Assembly: GCA_002336815.1 (NCBI GenBank)
Contig: DDEU01000018.1
Location: forward strand, 1 to 64,000
Reading direction: 5' to 3'
DNA: 64,000 nucleotides
Source of the DNA: Chitinophagaceae bacterium UBA1946
Lineage (GTDB): Bacteria > Bacteroidota > Bacteroidia > Chitinophagales > Chitinophagaceae
The position numbers and the translations under genes were made by a program. Positions 41,846-51,300 of this stretch are shown in pieces. The notes under the pieces are model-generated. The model was not told where the DNA came from. It ran no database searches and worked only from the letters and a program-made list of their open reading frames with translations. The first letter of the stretch is position 1; each line of letters starts with the position of its first letter.

Positions 41846-43768
41846 ATGTTAACCGAAGTACTCACCCCACAAAAGACCGTTTCCTTTGAAAAGATCGAAA
41901 CCATTACCTACCCAACAGGTGATGAGGCCTGCAACGCCGTAGCCGATGAAATTGCTGCGTTGATACAGGAACGAAACCGAATGGGCCAAACAACTGTGTT
42001 GGGATTGGCTACCGGTGCCACACCTAAAAAAGTATATACTGCATTGATAAAATGGCACTACGAAAAAGGCCTCAGCTTTAAGAATGTAGTGGTGTTTAAC
42101 CTGGATGAATATTATCCGCTGCCACCGGATGCCATCCAGAGTTATAGAAAATTCATGGCTGATAATTTGTTTGATCATGTAGACATTGACGCCGAAAATT
42201 GCTTTATTCCTGATGGCGCTGTGCAGCCCGAAAAAATCAAGAGTCATTGCGAAGCCTATGAAAAAAAGATAGCATCTTATGGCGGTATCGATTTTCAATT
42301 GCTCGGCATTGGCCGCAATGGACATATTGGTTTTAATGAACCCGGCAGCCACGTAAATGCAGCTACAAGGCTCATCACACTCGACCACCTCACCCGTTTT
42401 GATGCGGCCTATGAGTTTGGCAGCCTTGCCAATGTGCCACGCAAGGCCATTACGATGGGAATTGGTACCATATTAAAAGCAGCAAGGATCGTGCTGCTGG
42501 CATGGGGCGAACGCAAAGCAGCGATCATTAAGCAGGCGGTGGAAGGACCCGTTACAGAATTTGTACCCGCCAGTTATTTGCAGGGCCATCATAATGTAAC
42601 AGTAGTGCTGGATGAAAGCTGTGCTGCCGAACTTACCCGTTTTAAAACACCCTGGCTTACTGATGACGTACAGTGGACCAACGGCATGATCAAAAAAGCA
42701 GTGACACATGCAGCGCTTTCTTTAAACAAACCCATTTTAAAACTTACCAGCAATGATTACAATGAAAATGGATTAAGCGACCTGCTGGCGCTTTACGGGC
42801 AGGCCTACGACATTAACATCGAAGTATTCAATCAACTGCAGCGTACCATCACCGGGTGGCCTGGAGGGAAGCCCAATGCAGATGATACCTACAGGCCTGA
42901 GCGTGCACTGCCTGCACAAAAGAAAGTATTGATCTTTAGTCCGCATCCCGATGATGACATCATCAGTATGGGAGGAACTTTTCAACGCCTGGTAGACCAG
43001 GGGCATGAAGTACATGTGGCCTATCAAACAAGCGGCAATATCGCCGTGGCGGATGATGAAGCCCTTCGGTTCATTGAATTCGTAAAAGATTACAACCAGC
43101 AGTTCGGCATCCAAAGTCCGGATGCAGAAAAGATATATGGCGAAGCACTGGCCTTTTTAAAAATAAAAAAGAACGGGGAAAAAGATGTTGCAGCCCTGCG
43201 CCATGTAAAAGGGATCATTCGCAGGGGAGAGGCAAAAAACACCTGCCGTTATGTAGGTGTACAGCCGGAACACATCCATTTTCTCAACCTGCCTTTTTAC
43301 GAAACCGGGCTGGTAGAAAAGAAGCCTATTGGCGAAGCTGATTTTGCCATCATTGCAGCGCTGATCGAAAAGATACAGCCGCACCAGGTATACGCCGCCG
43401 GCGATTTAGCCGATCCGCATGGCACACACAAGGTTTGCCTGGATGGAATATTTGAAGCGATGAAACGATTAAAAGAAAAAGCGTTTATGGATAATTGTTG
43501 GCTTTGGTTGTACAAAGGCGCTTGGGCGGAATGGGACATTGACCTGATTGAAATGGCGGTGCCGATGAGCCCGGACCAGGTGCTGAAAAAACGCAACGGG
43601 ATATTCAAGCACCAGAGCCAGAAAGATGGTGTGGTATTCCAGGGTACAGATAGCCGTGAGTTCTGGCAGCGTGCCGAAGAACGCAACCGTGCTACCGCTG
43701 AACTGTACAATAAACTCGGGCTTGCTGAATATGCAGCGATGGAAGCTTTTGTAAGATGGAAGTTTTAG
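41846..43768 (+). CDS. nagB: Glucosamine-6-phosphate deaminase fused to a PIG-L/LmbE-type deacetylase domain
   Basis: This 640-residue protein has two enzymes in one chain. Residues ~15-270 are a NagB domain (TTVLGLATGATPKKVY, VVVFNLDEYYPL, GIDFQLLGIGRNGHIGFNEPG), converting glucosamine-6-phosphate to fructose-6-phosphate and ammonia. Residues ~350-640 are a PIG-L/LmbE-like zinc deacetylase domain with the metal motif FSPHPDDDIISMGGT and the later AAGDLADPHGTHK. Bacteroidota commonly carry this ~640-660-residue form. If the second domain is an N-acetylglucosamine-6-phosphate deacetylase, one protein would do both steps; no nagA is seen nearby. The gene lies downstream of the GH109 terminator and probably has its own promoter. 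Confidence 0.92.
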   Translation: MLTEVLTPQKTVSFEKIETITYPTGDEACNAVADEIAALIQERNRMGQTTVLGLATGATPKKVYTALIKWHYEKGLSFKNVVVFNLDEYYPLPPDAIQSYRKFMADNLFDHVDIDAENCFIPDGAVQPEKIKSHCEAYEKKIASYGGIDFQLLGIGRNGHIGFNEPGSHVNAATRLITLDHLTRFDAAYEFGSLANVPRKAITMGIGTILKAARIVLLAWGERKAAIIKQAVEGPVTEFVPASYLQGHHNVTVVLDESCAAELTRFKTPWLTDDVQWTNGMIKKAVTHAALSLNKPILKLTSNDYNENGLSDLLALYGQAYDINIEVFNQLQRTITGWPGGKPNADDTYRPERALPAQKKVLIFSPHPDDDIISMGGTFQRLVDQGHEVHVAYQTSGNIAVADDEALRFIEFVKDYNQQFGIQSPDAEKIYGEALAFLKIKKNGEKDVAALRHVKGIIRRGEAKNTCRYVGVQPEHIHFLNLPFYETGLVEKKPIGEADFAIIAALIEKIQPHQVYAAGDLADPHGTHKVCLDGIFEAMKRLKEKAFMDNCWLWLYKGAWAEWDIDLIEMAVPMSPDQVLKKRNGIFKHQSQKDGVVFQGTDSREFWQRAEERNRATAELYNKLGLAEYAAMEAFVRWKF

Positions 43769-43851
43769 CATGGCTGAAACAACCGCTGCATCTGGTATCT
43801 TATAGCATACAAATTCCAGAAACAGTTTTTAGTTTTGGTAAATGAAAAGGC

Positions 43852-43873
43852 ATCACGGCAGCGTGGTGCTTCT
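43852..43873 (+). terminator. Possible terminator of nagB
   Basis: GCATCACG and CGTGGTGC form an 8-bp stem (one G-U pair) 85 bases after the nagB stop, followed by TTCTTACT. The T tract is poor, so this is a weak call. Confidence 0.3.
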
Positions 43874-43993
43874 TACTGTTGTTTGCAGTCGAAGCCTCAC
43901 GTATTCCACAACCGGGTGAGATAAACAGGTATTAGATACGCCTTCATAGCGGGTACCCGGTTTGCAAAAACCCCCGGTGTATTTTTGCCGGAA

Positions 43994-44653
43994 TCATGGC
44001 CATTCATTTTGAAATATGATCTGGCCAATTTGCATTTTCCGGAATGAAAACACAAAGGTTTCTATAAGTCCGTCTGAAGGGCTGTAAGTATCCTCAGCAC
44101 GAATCATGTAAGTGTCTGTATATTCAATGGTATAGTAAGGAGAAGCATTTCCTTGTTTATAGAATTTGATCACTACAGGATAAGCATTGTGAATATAATT
44201 ATAATAATAGTTCTTTAAAGACCCACTGTTGACATCAAATTTTTTACTGATGGTAAACGTTGACGCCATTGGATTGGAGGTGGGGCGCCCTACAGCATCA
44301 ATCGTTCTGTTCGATGCCTGGTTATAAGACAGTGCACGTGCTTCTGTTAAACCTGCGTAGGTATAAGTGATCGAATCGTCCGGGGGAATATTCGTACTGC
44401 TGGTGGCAAGGTTGCTCCAGCCTGCACCATTGTGAAAACTGGGTGTTTGCGCATGTTGATTGTAAATGAGCAATCCCGCAGTAGGGTTTGCAACATTCAA
44501 TGTATCGGCGAGCCTGGGCAGCATCAATCCTTTATTGGTGCTGGAAATATCAAGAATGGCATTGGAACTCGGAGTAGAAGTGCCAATGCCAACATTTTGA
44601 GCGTTGCTGTTTTTTACAATAAAAACGAAACTGATCAGAAAAATAAATTTCAT
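43994..44653 (-). CDS. Secreted protein with Hcp-like (type VI tube superfamily) C-terminal domain
   Basis: This 219-residue protein has a signal peptide (MKFIFLISFVFIVKNSNA, cleavage before QN). Residues ~20-80 match the NVGIGTSTPSSNAILDISS ... GLMLPRLADT motif of many Bacteroidota surface and phage-tail-like proteins. Residues ~96-212 (YAGLTEARALSYNQ, PMASTFTISKKFD, YPVVIKFYKQGNASPYYTIEY, ETFVFSFRKMQI) resemble the two-sheet barrel of Hcp, the type VI secretion tube subunit. The start at 44653 is chosen because the longer frame hides the signal peptide. An exported Hcp fold is unusual; a surface-exposed ring or adhesin is possible. The Hcp similarity is by eye. Confidence 0.6.
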   Translation of the reverse strand: MKFIFLISFVFIVKNSNAQNVGIGTSTPSSNAILDISSTNKGLMLPRLADTLNVANPTAGLLIYNQHAQTPSFHNGAGWSNLATSSTNIPPDDSITYTYAGLTEARALSYNQASNRTIDAVGRPTSNPMASTFTISKKFDVNSGSLKNYYYNYIHNAYPVVIKFYKQGNASPYYTIEYTDTYMIRAEDTYSPSDGLIETFVFSFRKMQIGQIIFQNEWP

Positions 44654-45053
44654 ACTGGCGATAATTATGGTGAAGGAAAATATTGCGCTGTAAGGGAACC
44701 TCAAGACAGACTTGCACTACTTAAAGTTATGTAGTTTACATTGCGAAAAAAACATATTTTATTTTTTATCGAATCTCTGTAACAAAACTTATTCGATACT
44801 TTCAATTTCTCACCGTGATGAAAACTGTAGGTTTTTATGAAGTGAAGCATCTAAGAACAGTTGGGTAGCAAACAGCACTGAAAAAAGCCAATTGAATTTT
44901 TTTCAACAATATGATCTTTCCTCAACCCTTATATAATCTGTTGTTTAAATCCCCTTTTGTACCTGCTCAATATCTTGCCATCTCTCAGGTATATTATTGG
45001 CAAATATGCTTTGCTTCAGCCTAGGAATAACGGCCATGCTTTTCTCTAACGGT

Positions 45054-45245
45054 TTAACTCAACTTCTGCGCTTTTATGAGATCAGGCGTATATCTTAAAA
45101 GGCCGGTACTATCTTGTATGCTTACAGATATAAATTTCTCCTTATCAGTTGTCAAAATAATTTTGTCAAGACGGCACTCTCCGGCAACTTTACGGTAGAG
45201 CATCAGCGGGATAACCATTGCTGCTGATGCTCTAACGGGATACAT
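45054..45245 (-). CDS. Unrecognised short ORF (doubtful)
   Basis: This would encode 63 residues (or 54 from the internal ATG at 45218), mostly polar, ending LIKAQKLS, with one mildly hydrophobic stretch (MVIPLMLY). I do not recognise it. It could be a remnant or a small orphan gene. It lies in a large gap between the Hcp-like gene and the giant adhesin-like gene. The inverted repeat covering its start and the absence of a -7 box argue against it. Confidence 0.22.
   Translation of the reverse strand: MYPVRASAAMVIPLMLYRKVAGECRLDKIILTTDKEKFISVSIQDSTGLLRYTPDLIKAQKLS
45197..45233. repeat. 11-bp perfect inverted repeat
   Basis: AGAGCATCAGC (45197-45207) and GCTGATGCTCT (45223-45233) are exact reverse complements separated by 15 bases. 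No T tract follows on either side. It could be an operator for a dimeric regulator or an RNA hairpin. Confidence 0.45.
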
Positions 45246-45310
45246 TTTTATCCTTTCACCGCAGGCAATTTACAAGACCTTGTTTTTTAATGTAAATCGC
45301 CTGCTGTGTT

Positions 45311-45318
45311 TATATTTG
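45311..45318 (+). promoter_or_regulatory. Promoter -7 box of the giant repeat protein
   Basis: TATATTTG is an exact TAnnTTTG match, 71 bases before the ATG at 45390. Confidence 0.5.
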
Positions 45319-45389
45319 CAGGCTTTAAATATGCACCGTTCAAAAACGATCAGCATTTACCTTTTTTGAAACCAACGTTAATTTACTAC

Positions 45390-48300
45390 ATGAAAAGATT
45401 TGTACAAGTACCCTTATTGTTATGCCTGGTATTATCTGTCAATTTGCTCTTCGCCCAGTCTCCTGTAAAAAACTATTCTTTTGCAAGTGCCGCAGGAACC
45501 TATACAGCGATCACCGGAACCAATTCATCGGCCGTTGGCGATGATGGCACGCAAAACGGCGTCCCGATCGGGTTTAATTTTTCCTTTGGCGGCAGGGGTG
45601 TTACTCATTTTTGTGTGAGCACAAATGGTTTTATCAAATTGGGCATTGGCACCACCACCATTGCTGCCAATGACTATGCCAATAGCTTAACCAATGCGCC
45701 CAGTCCAAATCCATTTTATCCATGCATTGCTGCCTTCTGGGATAACAACAACCGCAATGCCGGCAGCATTTCTTATGCCACGACTGGGGTGGCGGGGTCG
45801 AGAATATTAACAGTGCAATGGGATGGCGTAAATATTGGTGGTAGTGGTGCCACCAGTGCTGCATTCACCGCATCTTTTCAAATTAAATTGTACGAAGGCA
45901 CCAATGTGGTGAAGATCATTTATTCCAATACGTTCGACAATGCAGGCCCTGTAACGGCTTCCATCGGCCTGAATGATCAAACTTCATTCTTTAGTGTAAC
46001 ACCTGGTGTAACCCCAACAACATCATCTGTAACAGCCAATAATACCATTGCCGACCTAACTGATATCAGGGGTAAAGAATATACATTTACGCCTTCGGCG
46101 CCACTATGCCCTGCCGTTACTTCAATCAATGTTTCGAATATTACCAGCAGTGGAGCATTATTAACGGTAACTGCCGGGAGTGGTGCTACGGCATACCGTT
46201 TCTCCAATAGTACCAGTGCCGAATACCCCAGCGGCTATACATCGGTCAGTGTACCCACTTTTACTTTATCAGGATTGTTGCCCAATACTACCTACTATGC
46301 ACAGGCAGAAGTAGTTTGTTCCAATGGTAATGCCAGTGCCTGGTACACGGTTTCATTTACCACATCATGCGCAACACTCTCCGTTCCGTACTTTCAAAAC
46401 TTTGATACCATTGTTGCTCCGGCGTTACCAACCTGTTTAACCAAAGAAGACCTGAATGCAGGCGCATCCTGGAACAGCTCTGCTGCAGCAGGCCAGGCTT
46501 ATTCTTCGCCAAATTGTATGGTATATGGATCTGATGCCGCCATTGCGGGTAACGACTGGTTTTATACACCACCCATTTCATTAACAGGCGGCACCAGTTA
46601 CCGCATATCTTATTATTATAAAAACCAAAGCAGTGTTGCGCCTGAAAAATTAGAAGTGAAATATGGTACAGCAGCCAGTGCTGCGGCAATGACCAATTTG
46701 ATCGTTAGCAATACCAATATTACCAATACAACCTACAGTGTGCTGGAAAGGGATTTTACGCCTGCTTCAAGTGGCGTTTATCATTTCGGCTTTCATGATT
46801 TTTCCAATGCCAACCAGTTGGGCTTAAACATAGATGATATCAGGATCACCACTACGCCTGCCTGCGGTGTACCCACCCTGCTGAATGTGTCCCTTACAGG
46901 TGCAACAGGTGTGGCCAGCTGGACGGCTCCCACCACAGGAACCATTACAGGCTACCAGTATGCAGTTACCACCAGCACCACCCCACCTGCAAGCGGAACT
47001 GCCACCAGCAGCACATCTGTAAATATCACAGGGTTAACAGCCGGCCAGCAATATTACTTACATGTACGCACTGTTTGTGCTACCAATTCGGCCTGGTCAA
47101 CCCTGCCTTTTATGGCGCCCTGTATGGTAAAGCAGGTGCCTTATTTTGAAAACTTTGATACCGGTGTAGTGGTACCGGCTTTACAAAAATGTTATACGTC
47201 ACAGGATTTAAATGGAGGCTCTTCGTGGAAGTCAAATACTACTACGCCAAACTCTTCTCCTAACAGTATGCTGTACAGCTGGGATACTAACCTGCCGGGA
47301 GATGACTGGTTTTTTACACCCGCCATTCATTTAACGGCGGGCCTGAGTTACTGGCTCAGTTATTATACCAAGGCGGATGTTTCATTCACCGCCGAAAAGC
47401 TGGAAGTAAAATATGGTACTGCTAATAATGCCGCCGCCATGTTAAATGGACTTACCAGCAATACCATCACCGGTACTTCTTATTTCCAGGTGACCAGGAG
47501 TTTTACCCCTGCCGCTACAGGCGATTACTATTTTGGTTTTCATGCATTCTCCGATGCCAACCAATATAATTTGTATGTAGATGACATCAGGGTGAACTAT
47601 TCAACCGAGTGCGGTCCTCCAACCGGCATAGCGGTAGCTTTAACGCCTAATTCAGGCACTGCTTCCTGGTTGCCATCTTCAACAGGTACTGTAAGTACGT
47701 ATCAATATGTAGTAACTACCAGTGCGACGCCACCCGAAACAGGTGCCACTACAACCAGTACTGCTACTGCATCTTTTACCGGCCTGCAACCCGTTACACA
47801 ATATTATTTTCATGTAAAATCTTTATGCGTCTCCGGTTTGTACAGCACCTGGACAACCTATCCGTTTACCACACCCTGTGCTGCGGTTAATATTCCTTAC
47901 TCAGAAAACTTTAGTAGCGTTACCATACCTGCCCTGCCATCCTGCATGAGCAGGATTGATGCAAACGGGGGTAATACATGGGCAACAGATTCATCCGCAG
48001 CATGTACACCAACAAAGGCACTGGTATATAGATACAACAGTAGTGTGCCGGCAGATGACTGGGCCTTTTTACCCGGTTTGAATTTAACGGCAGGCGTTCC
48101 CTACGAGTTGAGCTTTAATTATAAAGGCTGCAACACAACTGATATAGAAAAACTGGAGATCAAGGTTGGCAATGCCAATGGAATAGCAGCCATGAGCAAT
48201 TTGCTATACAGCAATTTAAATATCAGCGGCACCAGCTACCAGCCAGGACGGGCCGGCTTTACACCCACTGTAAGCGGTATTTATTATATTGGATTTCATG

Positions 48301-51300
48301 TGCTGTCTGCGGCCAATCAATTCATTCTTTCCATCGATGATATCAGTGTGAATGTTTCCGCTTTTTGTGGACAGCCGCTAAATCCTGTAGTGAACTTAAC
48401 AGGCAATACAGCCGGCACCATCAAATGGAACAGGCCTGCTGAAGGCACCCCTGCTTCTTACCAGTATGCCATTACCGGCAGCAATATTCCGCCCCTGGCC
48501 GGCACCGTTGTAAACGACACAACAGCAACATTCAGCGGGCTGCTGGCCGGCACCAGGTATTTCCTGTATATACGTACTACCTGCAGCAATGGCAATACAA
48601 GTGCATGGACAACGAGTACTTTTACAACAGGCTGCATTCCCCGTAGCATTCCTTACGTTGAAAATTTTGACAGCATTGTAGTGCCTTATTTAGGCAACTG
48701 CATGACCCTGCAGGATCTGAATGGCGGCGCCACCTGGAAAACAGATACTTACAAACCAAGGTCGGCACCCAACTCAATGTTATATCATTATGATGCTGCA
48801 TTGCCGGGTAACGATTGGGCCTATACGCCAGGCCTGAGTTTGATCAGTGGCATTACCTACAGGCTTAAGTTTTATTACAAAGCCCGTGGCTACAATGAAA
48901 GGCTCCAGGTGAAATGGGGTGGAACTGCAACTGCAGACTCGATGGTATCGGTGTTGTGGGATAATATATTTTCAGACAGTACCATCTACCGGTTGGCCCA
49001 GGTAGATTTTACACCACAGCGTACCGGTGTTTTCTATATCGGTTTTCATTCCCTCTCGGTGGCCGACCAGTGGGACCTGAACGTGGATGACATCTCGGTT
49101 GATTATGCACCTGGTTGTGGATTGCCCAGGAATTTATCGGTGAATTTAACCAGTGCTACAACCGCCACCGTTAGTTGGTCGGCACCGCTCAATGGCCCTG
49201 CCACCGGTTATGAATTTGCCACCTCCACCTATAGTGCTACCCCGCCGGCATCCGGATTTTTTAATACGCTGGACAGTTTCCAGATGGTGGGTTTATTGCC
49301 GGGCGTAAAATATTACATTTTTGTTCGAACAGCCTGCGGCAACGGTGTTTATTCCAATGGCTGGGTAACCGACTCATTGTATATTCCCTGCACCGCAAGG
49401 AATGTACCTTACACAGAAAATTTCGACGGCGTATTGGCGCCAGTACCGGCACCCTGCATTATAACGGAAGATCTCAATGGAGGAACTTCCTGGAAAAACA
49501 AAACCGTCAATCCACGATCGGCGCCAAATGCAATGGTATACAGTTACAACAACGCCCTTCCCGGCAACGACTGGTTTTACATGGCGCCGCTTAATTTAAC
49601 TGCGGGTACGGTGTACCGGCTTAAGTTTTATTACAAGGGAAGAAGCAGCAACTATATTGAAAAACTGGAAGTGAAGTATGGTGCGGTCAATAATGCTGCG
49701 GCCATGACGAATATATTGTTTTCCGATACCAGTATCAGTTCTACTGATTACCTGCGTGCAGAAGTAGATTTTGTACCTCCCTCCACAGGAGTGTATTATA
49801 TCGGTTTTCATGCAATGTCGGCCGCCAACCAGTTCGATCTGAATGTAGATGATATCAGTATTGATGTGGCGCCCAATTGTACCAGGCCGGGCTTTCTGAG
49901 TATTGTTCCTTCCGCATACAACGCTGCCCTGGCGGTATGGGATTCTACATCGGCTGGTGCAGTGTATGGGTATGAGTATTTAATTAATAATGCTCCTTAC
50001 TCTCCCGAGGAGGGTACTATTACCTCAGCCGGGCATTTGAATATAGTGGGACTGGTTCCTGAAGTGCAATATTATTTTCACATCAGAACGGTGTGCAGTA
50101 TTGGAACGGCAACTTCCCTGTGGTTAGATGTTCCATTCAGGGTTTCCTGCTCAACTTACCCGTTGCCGTATTATGAAGGATTCGATCAATATTTTCCGCC
50201 CAACCTGCCGCCCTGTGTTGCGGTGCAAAATGTAAATGGGGGTAGTACCTGGAGTTCGGCTGAGGGCAATTCCAATTCACAGTATGTATCAATGATGTAT
50301 AATGGCGAACAGGACAGGGATGGCGATGACTGGTTCTATACACCTGCTTTTAATTTTACGGCAGGGGTGAGTTACCGCTTTAGCTTTTACTATAAAGGAG
50401 GTGGCGGAACCCCTGAGAAAATGGAAGTGAAATATGGTTTGGGCAACTACGCTGCTGCCATGACCAATTTAATAATGAGGGATACCAATATTAATTTCAG
50501 CACCTATCGTTTTTACCAGGTAGATTTTGTGGCACCTGCCAGCGGCACTTACAACATAGGATTTCATGCTATGTCTAAACTGCAGTTGTTTGTAGATGAT
50601 ATCAGCCTCGACAGGTCACCATCCTGCAGCCAGCCGGTCAATTTGAATGTGCATTTAATAAATGGGTCAGGCGGTACTATTACCTGGTCACCTTGCACAC
50701 CGGGCACACCTACCGGTTACGAGTATGTGCTTAATACCGGCATTGAAGACCCTTCAGGGCCTGGCACTGTTGTGCCGGATAGTTTATTTATTTTGGGTGG
50801 CTTAAATCCTTTTACCCAATATTACTTTCATGTAAGAACGGTATGCGCAACCGGCGGTAATTCAATATGGGTTACCACCAGCTTCTATACATTGCCCAAC
50901 GATGAACCCTGCAATGCCATCGGGTTAATTTTGAACGGACCGCAAAGCTGTGGCAGCACGGTGATGGCAACGGTGAGCCATGATCCGCCATTGCCACCGG
51001 GATGCAATGCTGCGCCCAACTTTACCATTTGGTATAAGTACACGCCTGCTGCGAATGGAAGAGTGATTTTAAAAACTACCATTCCTGCCACCCAGTACCC
51101 GCTTTATGGTACGGTGGGCTGGTACACGCTTTCGGGCAATTGTACCGATTCAGCCTCTTATGCACTGGCGGCCGGCGCTGTGTGTACCGATTTTGGCCAG
51201 TCAGGTTCGGGTGATATCGATTCGCTGCAGTCGCCTGTATTAACAGCCGGCACTACTTATTACATCATGATCAGCGGCATCGATTATAATTACGGCGATT

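Larger units (their letters stand above)
44654..45389. other. 736-base stretch with little coding content
   Basis: AT-rich, with no recognisable gene. The only open frame is a minus-strand 63-codon ORF at 45054-45245 (AGECRLDKIILTTDKEKFIS), without a family I recognise; its start overlaps an 11-bp inverted repeat at 45197-45207 and 45223-45233. A TATATTTG -7 box at 45311-45318 serves the giant protein gene. I see no tRNA-like fold. Confidence 0.6.

Noticed and set aside
43769..43993. A hidden gene between nagB and the Hcp-like gene
   Set aside because: All frames in the 225-base gap are short or stop-rich, and nothing recognisable was found beyond a weak hairpin at 43852-43873.
46368..50909. 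CRISPR array or satellite-type repeat in the giant gene
   Set aside because: The ~756-base units are coding modules with diverged DNA, not short identical repeats with spacers.
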